A stretch of 64,000 bases of DNA. It comes from DASYQD01 sp963846495 (GTDB lineage Bacteria > Acidobacteriota > Thermoanaerobaculia > Multivoradales > JAIOJS01). The notes beneath the pieces are model-generated. The model saw only the letters and a program-made list of their open reading frames with translations, ran no database searches and was not told the origin of the DNA. Both the position numbers and the translations under genes were made by a program. Below are positions 9,400 through 21,387 of this stretch, in pieces; the first letter of the stretch is position 1; each line of letters begins with the position of its first letter. The stretch lies in contig CAWJWP010000006.1 in NCBI GenBank assembly GCA_963846495.1, positions 1-64,000 of the forward strand, written 5' to 3'.

Positions 9400-11017
9400 A
9401 TGGAAGCACACGGCGCCTTTCCCAGCCGCCACGGCCTCGAGGAGCACGGCCTCCACGACCTGCGGCGGGTGTACTGGAACCTCTCGCCGGCGCAGCTGCA
9501 CGAGTACGCCATCGCCCGCGGCGAGGGGCGCCTGTGTGCCTCCGGCACGCTCGTGGCGCTCACCGGCAGCCACACCGGGCGGTCGCCGAACGACAAGTTC
9601 CTCGCCAAGGAGCCGGGCAGCGAGCAGGACATCTGGTGGGGCAAAGTCAACCGCCCGCTCGAAGGCGTCCAGGTCGACCGTCTCCACCACAAGCTCACGT
9701 CCTACCTCGCCGGCAAGGACGTCTTCGTCTTCCAGGGCTACGCGGGTGCGGATCCCGCTCACCGGCTGCCGGTGCGCGTGATCACCGAATACGCGTGGCA
9801 CAGCCTCTTCGCGCAGAACATGTTCATCCGCGAGAAGGATCCGGCGGCGCTCGCGGCCTTCGAGCCCGGCTTCACGGTCATCGACGCGCCGGGCTGCACC
9901 GCCGATCCCGCCACCGACGGCACCCGCTCGGCCACCTTCATCGTCCTCGACTTCGGCCGCCGGATGTCGCTCGTCGGCGGGACGCAGTACGCGGGCGAGA
10001 TCAAGAAGGGCATCTTCTCGGTGATGAACTACCTGCTGCCCAAGCAGGACGTCTTTCCCATGCACTGCAGCTGCAACTACGGGCGCGACAAGGACGACGT
10101 GGCGCTCTTCTTCGGCCTCTCCGGCACCGGCAAGACGACGCTCTCCGCCGACCCCGAGCGCACGCTGATCGGCGACGACGAGCACGGCTGGAGCGAGCGC
10201 GGCGTCTTCAACGTCGAGGGCGGCTGCTATGCCAAGGTGATCCGCCTCTCGCAGGAAGGGGAGCCCGAGATCTGGTCCGCCTCGCACCGCTTCGGCGCGT
10301 TGCTCGAGAACGTGGAGCTCGACGAGGTGACTCGCGAGGTGAACTTCGAATCGGCGAAGTACACCGAGAACACGCGCAGCAGCTACCCGCTGGACGCTGC
10401 TCGACAACGTCGACCTGGGCGGCCAGGCCGGGCACCCGAAGCACGTCGTCTTCCTGACCTGCGACGCTTTCGGCGTGCTGCCGCCCGTCGCCAAGCTCAC
10501 CCCCGAGCAGGCGATGTACCACTTCCTCTCCGGCTACACGGCGAAGGTGGCGGGCACCGAGCGCGGCGTCACCGAGCCCTCGGTGACCTTCAGCACCTGC
10601 TTCGGCGCGCCGTTCCTGCCGCTCCACCCGTCGGTCTACGCGCGCATGCTGGGCCAGCGCCTCGCCAAGCATCAGTCGCAGGTGTGGCTCGTCAACACCG
10701 GCTGGACGGGCGGCCCCCCCGGCACCGGCAGCCGCATCAAGCTGCGCTACACGCGGCGGATGGTGCACGCGGCGCTGGGCGGCGAGCTCGAGGGCGTGCC
10801 GACGCGCACCGACCCCGTCTTCGGCGTCGAGGTGCCGGAGCGCATCGAGGGCGTGCCGGCGGAGCTGCTCGACCCGCGCCGCACCTGGGCCGACGGCGCC
10901 GCCTACGACGCGCAGGCCACGAAGCTCGCCGACATGTTCGTCAAGAACTTCGCCGAGTACGAGTCGCAGGTGGGCGCCGAGGTGGTCGAGGCGGGGCCGC
11001 GCGCGGTGCGCACCTGA
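9400..11017 (+). CDS. pckA: Phosphoenolpyruvate carboxykinase (ATP), one frameshift as sequenced
   Basis: Catalyses ATP-dependent oxaloacetate to phosphoenolpyruvate conversion in gluconeogenesis. The N-terminal part shows LTGSHTGRSPNDKF, the substrate loop GGTQYAGEIKKG, the kinase-1a P-loop FFGLSGTGKTTLS and GDDEHGW. Near base 10395 the frame moves by +1: SSYPLD continues as LLDNVDLGGQAGHPKHVVF in the next frame and runs through TRFSTCFGAPF-like and NTGWTGGPPGTGSRIKL sequence to the stop at 11017. The total length (1618) is one base over a multiple of three, fitting a single inserted base. All motifs on both sides are intact, so a sequencing error is more likely than a dead gene. Confidence 0.9.
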
Positions 11018-11023
11018 AGCCGC

Positions 11024-11042
11024 GCCGGCGCTGAGCGCCGGC
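11024..11042 (+). terminator. GC hairpin after pckA
   Basis: Perfect 8-bp arms GCCGGCGC/GCGCCGGC with a TGA loop begin seven bases after the pckA stop. No T-run follows, so termination is plausible but not certain. Confidence 0.35.
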
Positions 11043-11155
11043 TCCGCGTCGCCCGAGATCGAGGCGCACGCCCGGCCGTCGTGCACTCGCGTCGCAAGGC
11101 GCGCTTCGAGGCGGGTGCTACAGTCCGTCTCTAGCCGTTTGCAACGGAGTCATCG

Positions 11156-14100
11156 ATGCGCCACGATCGCGGCCGCTCGCGCTCGCGCTCTTCCTTCTCG
11201 CCTCCGCTGCGCCGGCAAGCGGCCAAGTCGCCCGGCTGCTGCGCGACATCGACCCAGGCCTGTCGGAGGGTGCGGCCAACGGCGCCTCCTCTCCGTCGCA
11301 GCTCACCGCCATGGGCGACAAGGTCGCATTCGTCGCCAACGGCGAAGAGATCTGGTTCGCCGACGCGACGACGGGCCGTGCCGCTCCCGTCGCCGATCTG
11401 TGCCCGCAGCAGTGCCATCTCGCGCCGATGATCCTGGCGACGCGGGCCGGCCGGTTGTTCTTCTACGCCAACGGCTCGATGTGGGCGTCCGACGGCACCG
11501 CCGCCGGCACGTTCGCACTGCCCGACCCGAGCGTCGGGGCGCGGGCCGCCTTCCTCGAGTTTGCAGACTTCGTCGCCAACCTCCCTCAGGCGTTGCTCTT
11601 CGCGGCGGGGCACCCCGACGGCAGCTTCCGACTCTGGCGCACCGACGGCACGCCCGAGGGCACCGCCGAGATCGCCACCCTCGCCGCCGCCGGCGAGCCG
11701 CCGAGCTTCCGCGCGGCGCGGGCGTTGGGATCGCGCGCCGTGTTCGTCCTCCACCGGCAGTCGACGTCGACGCTCGAGCTGTGGTCGAGCGACGGCACGG
11801 CCGCGGGCACGCGCGCGATCCCCCCGCTCGTCATCCAGGGCAGCTCCGAGCAGGTCTGGCGCGCGACGGCAACGCACCTTTTCTTCACCGCCGTCACCGG
11901 CGGCCAGGGAGAGGAGCTGTGGGCGAGCGACGGCACGGCCGCCGGCACGCGCGCCGTCAGCTCGTTCGCGGCGCCGAACCCGTTTTCGCTCAACGCCTGG
12001 AAGAAGCCGCTCGGCAAGTACCTCTACTTCCTGGCCGACGACATCACGCACGGCGGCGAGCTGTGGCGCAGCGACGGCACGCCGCAGGGGACGACGCGCA
12101 TCACCGACTTCGGCTACTCCGAAGCCTTCGAGGACTGGAGCCCGGCGAACCAGGACTGGCTCGAAGAGGTCGGCGGCAAGGTGGTGTTCTACGCCACCGA
12201 CGGGTTCGGGCCGCCGCAGCTGTGGACGAGCGACGGCTCGCCGACCTCGGTGAGGAAGCTCCGCGGGCGGTGTACCGCCGAATGCACGGGCGGCGACGGA
12301 GGGTGGCTCCGGCGGATGGGGAATCGTCTCTTCTTCGCCGCCTACGCCGCGGAAAGCGGTACGGAGCTGTGGTCGACCGACGGCACCACCGCCGGCACCA
12401 AGCTGGTGCGCGACATCTGCCCCGGACCGTGCCGCTCGTTGCCGAAGAGTGCGTCGCTTGCGGGGTCGCGGTTGTACTTCGTCGCCGCCGGGCGCGAGAC
12501 CGCCCTCGAGCAGGAGCTGTGGTCGACCGACGGCAGCGCGGCCGGGACCTATCTGATCGCCGATTTCGCAAGCCCCTACGCCTTCGGCTTCGAGGTGCAG
12601 GTCGTCGTTGCCGGCGATCGCGCCTGGTTCGCGGCCGCGGAGGCACCGTACGGCCGCGAGCTGTGGTCGAGCCCGGCGCCGGGCATCGTGGAGCTTGCCG
12701 TCGACGCCGCACCCGGTGCGGCGACCTCGAACCCGCGCAGCCTGACGGCACTCGGCGAGCGGGTGCTGTTCCACGCCTGCGACGAGCGGAGGAGCGACCT
12801 GTGGGCGGGGACCGCCGACCCGGCGACGGCGCTCCCGATCACCGCCTTCCAGCGCAGCTGTAACTTCGGCGGCGCCGAGGTCCCGCTGGTGGCGAGCGGA
12901 GGCCGGGTGTTCTTCATCACCGCGGGCAGCGGCGATGAAACGCTCTTCAGCACCGACGGGATGCCCGGCGGCGTGACCGCGGCGGCAACGTTCTCCTTCG
13001 AGGACATCGTGTCGCCGCTGCTCCCGGTCGACGGCGGCGTCGCCTTCGTGCTCCAGGAGGCGAGCACGCGCGGCCTCTGGCGCAGCGATGGCACCGCGGC
13101 CGGTACGGGCAAACGTCTCGACCTGCCGAGCGGTGCAGGCGAGCTCTGGCCCGACGGCACCAGCCTCTACTTCGATGCGCCCGGTACGAGCGGACCCAGC
13201 GAGCAGCTCTGGCGCGCCGACCTCGCGGACGGCTCGCTCCGCCAGTTGACCGCGTTCGGGCACAGCCCGCTCTACCTGTCGGGCGTCCGCTTCGTCAAGC
13301 TCGGCAACCTGGTCTACTTTCGCGTGCCGCGCTCCGTCGCGGTGTGGAAGACCGACGGGACCCCTGGCGGCACTAGCGTGGCCTTCACCTTGCCGCCGAC
13401 CGGCGGCGACTACATCTCCGCGATGGTGAGCAGCGGCGGCGCGCTCTACCTCCACTCCGCCCACGACGTGCAAGGCACCCACCAGATCTGGAAGAGCGAC
13501 GGCACGCAGCAGGGCACCGTCCACCTCGTCACCTTGGGAATTCGCGAGAGCTTCACCGCCGCCGCGCCGACGGGCTTCATCGCGCTCGGCGGCCGCGTCT
13601 TCTACACCGACAACGACAGCGTGCACGGCCGCGAGCTGTGGTCGACCGATGGCACGCCGGCCGGCACCCAGCTCTTCCGCGACCTCTACCCGGGCCCTCA
13701 CGGCGCCGATCCTGGCGAGTTCGTGGTCGCCGGCGGCCGCCTCTACTTCGCCGCCACCGACCAGGCGCACGGGCGCGAGCTGTGGCAGACCGACGGCACG
13801 GCCGCCGGCACCCGGCTCGTGCACGACATCGCCCCCGGCGCGCTCTCCTCGGCTCCCGCCGAGCTCGTCGCCACCGGCGACGGGACTCTTCTTCGATGCC
13901 GACGACGGGGTCGTCGGCCGCGAGCCTTGGGTCCTGCCGCTCGCCGGGCCGGCGGGCTGCGCGGCATCCGACACCGCGCTGTGCCTGGGCGGCGGCCGCT
14001 TCCGCGTCGAGGCGGTGTGGAACGACTTCGCGGGCAACACCGGAGTGGGCCATGCCGCCCCGTTGACCTCGAACACCGGCACCTTCTGGTTCTTCTCGCC

Positions 14101-14728
14101 GAGCAACGTCGAGGTCGATCCTCAAGGTGCTCGACGGCCGCGGCGTCAACGGACACCAGTGGGTCTTCTACGGCGCGCTGTCGAGCGTCGAGTACACGCT
14201 CACCGTCACCGACACCGAGACCGGCGCCGTGCGCCGCTACTTCAACCCCACGGGCCGCCTCGCCAGCGTCGGCGACACCGACGCCTTCGGCCCGCGCGGC
14301 GCCGCGGCGGCGCGCAGGCAGGCACGCCTCGCGCGTGAGGCCTCGCCGCCGCCGCTCGTCGCCGAGCGTCGCGACGCGGCGGCGAAGGCGTTGTGCGAGA
14401 CGAGCCCGACGCGCCTCTGTCTCGCCGGCGGCCGCTTCGCCGTCGAGGTGGCGTGGACGCGACTTCAGCGGCAACAGCGGCGTCGGCACCGCGACGGCGC
14501 TGATCGAACGACACCGGCCACTTCTGGTTCTTCTCGCCGATCAACGTCGAGCTGGTGGTGAAGGTGCTCGACGGCCGCCCGCTCAACGGCAAGTTCTGGC
14601 TCTTCTACGGCGCGCTGTCGAGCGTCGGCTACACGCTCACCGTCACCGACACGCAGACGGGCACAACCCGCACCTACACCAACCCCAGCGGCCGCCTCGC
14701 CAGCGTCGCCGACACCTCGGCGTTCTGA
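11156..14728 (+). CDS. ELWxxDGTxxGT-repeat secreted protein, copy A (frameshifted)
   Basis: About 1190 residues of secreted repeat protein. GGAG lies seven bases before ATG 11156. The signal peptide (PLALALFLLASAAPA) is in a different frame from this ATG, so a shift lies near 11165-11175. The body consists of repeats of the form ELW-x-S/T-DGT-x-x-GT, probably beta-propeller blades. Further shifts lie near 13885 (extra A), 14117 (extra G), 14458 (extra base) and 14508 (two bases missing), after which the frame ends at 14728. The C-terminus carries two copies of a domain marked by LCL-x-GGRF, GTFWFF/GHFWFF, VKVLDGR, VFYGALSS and TGRLAS. Function unknown; a surface or extracellular role is inferred. 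Copy B follows after 53 bases. Confidence 0.8.
13900..14728 (+). repeat. Direct repeat, upstream copy (C-terminal double domain of the ELW proteins)
   Basis: This 3' segment of copy A matches 17500-18328 almost base for base over long stretches, including third codon positions (compare 14127-14450 with 17740-18055), apart from single-base indels. Confidence 0.85.
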
Positions 14729-14781
14729 CGGCAACGCCGCAGGCGCCTTCCAAGGTCACGATCGGTGTCGGGAACTTCGTC

Positions 14782-17700
14782 ATGCAACGGGCACTTCAAC
14801 TGTTCGCCTGCTCGCATCGCCGCTCGCCGCGCGCCCAGCCCGCGCACCTGGTGCGCGACATCGCGCCGGGCCTCGACCGTTTCGGCGGCAGCTCCTATCC
14901 CCACCAGCTGACCGCCTTCGGCAGCAAGGTCGCGTTCGTCGCGACGCAGGAAGCGACCGGCGACGAGGTGTGGATCAGCGACAGCGAGACCGGTCGTACC
15001 TACTCGCTGGGCGACAGGTGTCGCGTCGGGTTCTGCAACCCACCGGCGATCGCCGGCACCCTCGGCCCGACGCTCTTCTTCGTCGAGGGCGCGGCGGGCT
15101 TCGAGCGGCTTCTCTATGCCTCCGACGGCACGGTACGGGGCACGCGCCCGGTGCTCGAGGGCGCCGACGTGATGGCCTACGCCCTGCTCCCGGGCCGGCT
15201 CGTCTTCCTCGCCAAACAGGGCTCGCAGCTCGAGCTGTGGAGTACCGATGCCACCGCGGCCGGCGCGACGGAAGTCGCCACGCTCCCGGTGGCGGTGGAC
15301 GACGTCCTCGGCTTCCCGGTCAGCGGCAACCGTGCGTTCCTGCTGGTGCGGGAGCTGGGGACGCTCCAGCTCTGGGTGACCGACGGCACCGCTGCCGGCA
15401 CGCGCAAGCTGGTGGAGATCGCAGGGGGCTTCCCGTCGGGGCGGCTCCACGCCGTGACCGCGACGCACGTCTTCTTCCTCGTCACCACCGGCGCCAGCGA
15501 GAAGCTGTGGGCGAGCGACGGCACCGTCGCCGGCACCCGCGTGGTGTCGTCGTTCGCGGCCGCGCAGCCGTTCCTGAACACGAACTGGCTCAAGCCGATC
15601 GGCAAGCACGTCTACTTCTTCGCCGACGACGTCACGCACGGCATCGAGCTCTGGCGCAGCGACGGCACGCCGCAGGGAACGACGCGCACCACCGACCTCG
15701 GCGCCGGCGCTGGGTTCGACAACCTCGCCAACGACGCGCAGGTCGAGGAGCTCGACGGCAAGATCGTCTTCGTCGCCAGCGACGCGGTCAGCCCGCCGGC
15801 GTTGTGGACGAGCACGGGGGCGCCGGCCTCGACCAGGCGCTTGTCCGGAGTGTGCACCGACCCCTGTTCGCTCGCCGACGAGCCGTGGCTTCGCCGGTTC
15901 GGCAACCGGCTCTACTTCGCGGCCTACTCGCCTCCCAACTTCGCCCCCGAGCTCTGGTCCACCGACGGCACGGCGGCCGGCTCGGGTCCGCTGCTCGGCC
16001 CCTGCTCCGACAGCTTGCGTCGATCACGTCTCCAAGCCGAGGGAGTCGGGCGGGCGGCTTTACTTCCTGGCCGAGAACGCAGCGCGGCTAGGAGCTGTGG
16101 TCCTCGGACGGCACCGCGGCCGGGACTCACCAGGTGAGCGGCTTCGAGGATCCGGAGCCGTTCGACCCCTTCCCCGAGCACACCCCGGAGGTCGTCTCCG
16201 CCGCCGGCCGGGTCTGGTTCCCCGCCGAGCAATTTCCCTACGGCGTGGAGCTGTGGTCGAGCGCGGGCACGCCGGAGACGACCGAGCTCGCCGCCGACGT
16301 CAACCGCGGTGCCCTCGGCTCCGCTCCGGTGAGCGTCACGGCGTTCGGCGACCGCGTGCTCTTCCTCGCCGCCCGCTGCTTCGCCGACGGCGGCTACGAC
16401 CTTTGGGTCAGCGACGGCGGCGCCTCGACGCAGCGGTTGTCGGCCTTCCTTCCCGATTGCTTCGGCGGCCTCAACCCCGAGCTGCCCATCGTCACGAGCG
16501 GCGCCTACGGATACTTCTGGGACGACGAATTCGAGGTGACGCTGTGGCGGACCGACGGCACGCCCGGCGGCACCATCGCGCTGGCGACGATTCCCGACCT
16601 GTTCTTACGCGCCGCCGCTGTTCGCCGTCGACGGCGGCGTGGCGTTCTTCGTCGAGGGTGACCCCTACGGCCTGTGGACGAGCGACGGCACCGTCGCCGG
16701 CACGGCGAAGAAGCTCGACCTGCCGGGCTTTCCGGAGGACTGGCTCGCCGACGGGCAGAGCATCTACTTCGTCGCCGCCGAGCCCGACGCGCCGAGCCGG
16801 CAGCTCTGGCGCGCCAACCTGGGCAGCGGCACCGTGGTGCCGCTCACGGCTTTCGGCGCCGACTCGCAGCTCGTCGCCGCGCGGTGGTTCACCAAGCTGG
16901 GGAGCCACGTCTACTTCTGGGTGCAGCTCCCTCGGCCAGCGCCCGGCGCTCTGGCGCACCGACGGCACCACCGCGGGCACGACGGCACGCTTCGACCTAC
17001 CCGCCGCCGCCGGTCACGAGGTGCTGAGCATGAGCAGCGTCGCCGGCGCGCTCTACTTCCACACCCGCTCCTCGGCCACCTCGTATCAGCTCTGGCGCAC
17101 CGACGGCTCCGCGGCGGCGACGACCGCGCTGGGCACGTTCAGCTCGCGGGACGTACAAGAACCCTTGCCGCCCTTCGGCCTCGCGGCCATCGATGGCGAG
17201 GTGCTCTTCGTCGGCGACGATCCGGCGCACGGCCGCGAGCCGTGGTCGACGGACGGCACGCCGCAGGGAACGCGGCTGCTGCGCGACGTCTTCCCCGGCG
17301 CCGGCAGCTCGTCGCCGACCGAGCTCACCGCGGCCGGCGGCCGCGTCTTCTTCACCGCCGGCGACACGACGCACGGCCGCGAGCTGTGGCAGAGCGACGG
17401 CACCGAGGCCGGCACGCGGCTGGTGCACGACATCGCACCCGATGCGCTTCCCGGCGAGCCCACGGGCCTCACCGTCGCCGGCTCGTCCCTCTTCTTCGCC
17501 GCCGACGACGGGTTGACGGGGCGCGAGCCCTGGATGCTGCCGCTCGCCGGGCCGGGGACCTGCGTCGCCTCCGACACCGTGCTGTGCCTCGGCGGCGGGC
17601 GATTCCGCGTCGAAGCCGTGTGGCGCGACTTCGCGCGCAACACCGGGATCGGCCACGCCGCGGCGCTCACCGCCGACACCGGCACCTTCTGGTTCTTCGC

Positions 17701-18328
17701 GCCCAGCAACGTCGAGGTGATCGTCAAGGTCCTCGACGGCCGCGGCGTCAACGGCCACCAGTGGGTGTTCTACGGCGCGCTGTCGAGCGTCGAGTACACG
17801 CTCACCGTCACCGACACCCAGACCGGCGCCGTGCGCCGCTACTTCAACGCCATGGGCCGGCTCGCCAGCGTCGGCGACACCGATGCCTTCGGCCCGCGCG
17901 GCGCCGCCGCCGCGCGCAAGCAAGCAAGCCTCGCGCGTGAGGCCTCGCCGCCGCCGCTCGTCGCCGAGCGCCGTGACGCGGCGGCGAAGGCGTTGTGCGA
18001 GACGAGCCCGACGCGCCTCTGCCTCGCCGGCGGCCGCTTCGCCCTCGAGGTGGCATGGACCGACTTCGCCGGCAACACCGGCGTCGGCACCGCGACGGCG
18101 CTGACCAGCGACACCGGCCACTTCTGGTTCTTCTCGCCTAGCAACGTCGAGCTGGTGGTGAAAGTGCTCGACGGCCGCGGCGTCAACGGCAAGTTCTGGC
18201 TCTTCTACGGCGCGCTGTCGAGCGTCGGCTACACCCTCACCATCACCGACACGCAGACGGGCGCCACGCGCACCTACACCAACCCCAGCGGCCGACTCGC
18301 CAGCGTCGCCGACACCTCGGCGTTCTGA
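14782..18328 (+). CDS. ELWxxDGTxxGT-repeat secreted protein, copy B (frameshifted)
   Basis: Tandem paralogue of the preceding gene, starting at ATG 14782. The N-terminus (MQRALQLFACSHRRSPRAQPA) is a poor signal peptide compared with copy A and may also be damaged. The repeats ELW-x-x-DGT-x-x-GT continue throughout. The frame changes near 16010, 16088, 16610 and 16930; net length is one base over a multiple of three. The last 830 bases encode the same double C-terminal domain as copy A and end in VADTSAF in both. The middle parts of the two proteins have clearly diverged (for example different sequence between the PQGTTR and LWTS motifs), so the duplication is old or the ends have been homogenised. 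Function unknown. Confidence 0.8.
17500..18328 (+). repeat. Direct repeat, downstream copy (C-terminal double domain of the ELW proteins)
   Basis: Second copy of the 0.8-kb repeat at 13900-14728, 3600 bases away. This copy keeps a single open frame and therefore serves as a reference for the broken upstream copy. Confidence 0.85.
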
Positions 18329-18356
18329 TCCGAGCGAGCGCGCCCGGGTGCGATCG

Positions 18357-21305
18357 CTAGAGTGGCTCGGGCATCCCGAGCCAGTAGCCTTGCGCGTAGT
18401 CGACGCCGACTTCGCGCAGCGCTTCGTAGGTCGCTTCGTCCTCGACGCACTCGGCGATCGTCGTCAGGCCCATCAGGTGGCCGACCTGGTGGATCGAGGA
18501 CACCAGCGCGCACTGCACCGGGTCGGTCGTCAGGTGCTGGACGAGCTCGCCGTCGATCTTGAGGAAGTCGACCGGCAGGCTGCGCAGGTAGGAGAACGAC
18601 GACAGGCCGCTGCCGAAGTCGTCGAGGACGAAGCGGCAGCCGATCTCCTTGAGCGCGGCGATGAACTGGCGCGCGCGGCCGAGGTTGGCGATCGACGCCG
18701 TCTCGGTGATCTCGAAGCAGAGCCGCCGCGCCGGCACGCCGCCGCGCCGCACGCGCGACAGCACGAACTCGAGGAACGCCGGGTCGCCGAGCGACTGCCC
18801 GGAGAGGTTGATGGCGTAGACGCGCTCGCCGCCGAGCCGCGCGATCGCCTGCAGCGCCTCCTCGACCACCCAGCGGTCGATGGTGCGGATCAGGTGGTAG
18901 CGCTCGGCGGCGGCGATGAAGCTCGGCGTCGGCAAGAGCTCGCCGTCCTCGCCGCGCAGGCGGAGGAGGATCTCCGACATCTCCTCGCCGTCCATGAACG
19001 GCTTGATCGGCTGCTGGTAGAGGAGGAAGCGGCGGTCCTCGAAGCCGCGCTGGATGCGGTGCACCCACTGCATCTCGCCGTAGCGCTCGGCCATGGCGCG
19101 GTCGTCGGGCTGGTAGAGGTGGACGCGGTTGCGCCCGTGCTCCTTCGCCACGTAGCAGGCCGCGTCGGCCGCCGACAGCACCTGCGACAGCGTCCCCGAG
19201 TGGGCGGTGATCGGCACCACGCCGATCGAGACGCCGATCTCGAAGACGCGGTCCTCCCAGCAGAAGCGGAAGGTGCGCACGGTGCGGCAGAGGTTCTCGG
19301 CCGCCGCCGCCGCGCCCTGGAGCGAGCAGTCGCGCAGCAGCACGCCGAACTCGTCGCCGCCCAGCCGCGCCAGCACGTCGCCTTCGCGGATGTGCGTCGC
19401 CAGCAGCGCGGTGAGCTGGCGCAGCAGCTCGTCGCCGGCGATGTGGCCGCAGCTGTCGTTGACCAGCTTGAACTCGTCGAGGTCGAGGTAGCAGAGGCAG
19501 TGCTGGCGGCCGCTGCCGGCGCTGTGGATGGCCGCCTCGAGCTGGCGTTCGAGCTCGCGGCGGTTGATGAGCCCGGTCAGCGAGTCGTGGCGCGCCAGGT
19601 AGAGCATCTCGCGCTCGAGCCCGCGCAGCTGGCTGACGTCCTGCACCACCAGCACGGCGCCGGAGATCGAGCCGCTGCGATCGCGCACCGGCGCCGCGGT
19701 GTCGCGCACGGCGAACTGCTCGCCGTCGCCGCGCAGCAGCAGGCTGTGGCCGGTGTGGACGACGACGTAGCCCTCGGCGAGGCAGCGCTCGACCGGGTTG
19801 GGCCGCGGCTGGCCGGTCGCCTCCTCGACCACGTGGTAGACCTCGCCCAGCGGCCGGCCGATCGCCTCGGCGAGACGGCAGCCGAGCAGCTGCTCGGCCA
19901 TCGGGTTCAGGTAGTCGACCCGTCCCTGCGCGTCGGTGCGCACGACGCCGTCGCCGATCGAGGCGAGGGTGACGGCGGCGCGCTCCTGCTCGGCGAGCAG
20001 CGCCTCCTCGGCGAGCTTGTGCTCGGTGACGTCGGCCGAGACGCCGAGGATGCGGCGGCCGCGCTCGTCGTCGATGAGCTGGCCGCGCACCGACACCCAG
20101 CGCAGGTTGCCGCTCGGCGCCACGATGCGGTGCTCGATGAAGTAAGGGTCGCCCTTGTGGATGGTGCGGCGCAGCGCCTCGTGGATGACCTCCTGGTCGG
20201 CCTCCGGGATGATGCGCATCAGCTCGACGCCGCTCTTCGGGAAGGCGTCGGGCGGGATGTCGAAGAGCTCGGTCGCCACCGGCGGCAGCACGATGGCGTC
20301 GTTGTCGATGTCCCACTCCCACACCACGCTGCGCCCCGCCTTCTGCGCCAGCTCGAGGCGCTCGCGGTTGGCGTGCAGCTCGAGCTCCGAGCTCTGGCGC
20401 TCGAAGGCGCCGGTCAACACCTCGGCGAGGATGGCGAGCATGCCGAGCACCTCGCCCGTCCACGCGCGCGGGCCGGAGAGCAGCTCGAACGAAAGGAAGC
20501 CGATGAGGCGATCGGCGCTGGAGAGCGGCACCAGCACCGCGGCGCGGATGCCGGCGCGCTCGCAGAGCGCCTTCTCGGCGGCGGCGTTGGCGGACAGCGC
20601 CTCCGCGTCGACGATGCGCAGCGGCTCGCGGCGGGCGAAGGCGGCCATCGCGACGGGATACTCGGCGGCCGCCAGCGTGAGCGGCTCGATGTCGTCGGCG
20701 ACGCCGCTCACCGCGCTCCAACGGCAGGCGCAGCGCGCCACGTCGTCGGCGAAGAGGAAGAGCTGCGCGCGTTCGACCTCGACGAGCGGCCCGAAGCGCT
20801 CGAAGGCGTAGCCGACGCCGTGGAGCAGCTGCGCCACCGGCAGCTGCAGGAAGAGGCGCGTCACCTCCGCCATCGCCTGCTCGAAGCGCACCTGCTTGCG
20901 CAGCGCCGCCTCGGCGCGCATGCGGTCGGTGATGTCGATGCCGGTGCCGAGACCGGCGGGGGCGCCGGCCCACTGGATCAAGGCGCCGGTGAAGAGCAGC
21001 CAGCGGCGCTCGCCGTCCTTCCTCTGGATCTGCAGCTCGAAGCGCGCCGGCGTGGGATCGCCGCCCATGCGGCGCAGGCGCGAGGCGCGCGACCAGCCGC
21101 GGTGCTCGGGGACGATCAGGTTGTCGACGCCGAGGCGCTGCAGCTCTTCTTCGGTGTAGCCGCTGAGCTCCTCGGCCGCCGGGTTGACGTAGAGCAGGTT
21201 CTCGCTGTCGTAGACGAAGATGGCGACCGCGGTCGTCTCGGCGAGGGCGCGGAACCAGTCCGCTGAGAGCGGCAGCAGCTCGCCCGGAGCGAGGAGATCG
21301 GCCAT
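18357..21305 (-). CDS. PAS-GAF-PAS-PAS-GGDEF-EAL cyclic-di-GMP signalling protein
   Basis: A 982-residue cytoplasmic sensor that should make and/or break cyclic di-GMP. Start at 21305 (MADLLAPG) just before the first PAS. Order: PAS (about 15-125), GAF (about 150-290), PAS (about 305-420), PAS (about 440-560), GGDEF, EAL. GGDEF is intact at 649-653, preceded by R-E-G-D five residues upstream, a product-inhibition I-site. The EAL domain shows EIL at 778-780 in place of EAL, then NLS, EITET, DDFGSG, KIDG, AECVEDE and QGYWLG, so every catalytic ligand is present and both activities are possible. No membrane segment. Divergent from the thioesterase gene with 82 bases between them. Confidence 0.92.
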   Translation of the reverse strand: MADLLAPGELLPLSADWFRALAETTAVAIFVYDSENLLYVNPAAEELSGYTEEELQRLGVDNLIVPEHRGWSRASRLRRMGGDPTPARFELQIQRKDGERRWLLFTGALIQWAGAPAGLGTGIDITDRMRAEAALRKQVRFEQAMAEVTRLFLQLPVAQLLHGVGYAFERFGPLVEVERAQLFLFADDVARCACRWSAVSGVADDIEPLTLAAAEYPVAMAAFARREPLRIVDAEALSANAAAEKALCERAGIRAAVLVPLSSADRLIGFLSFELLSGPRAWTGEVLGMLAILAEVLTGAFERQSSELELHANRERLELAQKAGRSVVWEWDIDNDAIVLPPVATELFDIPPDAFPKSGVELMRIIPEADQEVIHEALRRTIHKGDPYFIEHRIVAPSGNLRWVSVRGQLIDDERGRRILGVSADVTEHKLAEEALLAEQERAAVTLASIGDGVVRTDAQGRVDYLNPMAEQLLGCRLAEAIGRPLGEVYHVVEEATGQPRPNPVERCLAEGYVVVHTGHSLLLRGDGEQFAVRDTAAPVRDRSGSISGAVLVVQDVSQLRGLEREMLYLARHDSLTGLINRRELERQLEAAIHSAGSGRQHCLCYLDLDEFKLVNDSCGHIAGDELLRQLTALLATHIREGDVLARLGGDEFGVLLRDCSLQGAAAAAENLCRTVRTFRFCWEDRVFEIGVSIGVVPITAHSGTLSQVLSAADAACYVAKEHGRNRVHLYQPDDRAMAERYGEMQWVHRIQRGFEDRRFLLYQQPIKPFMDGEEMSEILLRLRGEDGELLPTPSFIAAAERYHLIRTIDRWVVEEALQAIARLGGERVYAINLSGQSLGDPAFLEFVLSRVRRGGVPARRLCFEITETASIANLGRARQFIAALKEIGCRFVLDDFGSGLSSFSYLRSLPVDFLKIDGELVQHLTTDPVQCALVSSIHQVGHLMGLTTIAECVEDEATYEALREVGVDYAQGYWLGMPEPL

Positions 21306-21387
21306 GGGTGAGGGCCGATTGTACCGCCGGCCCCTGGCGGCCTCGGCGCCGACGCTCTGCAGGCCGTTGCTAGGATCGGCGCCGCCT

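Noticed and set aside
10390..10400. Programmed frameshift in pckA
   Set aside because: No slippery heptamer or downstream structure, and many neighbouring genes show similar one-base errors.
13900..18328. CRISPR-like or phase-variable repeat array
   Set aside because: The repeats are protein-coding blades of unequal sequence without uniform repeats and spacers.
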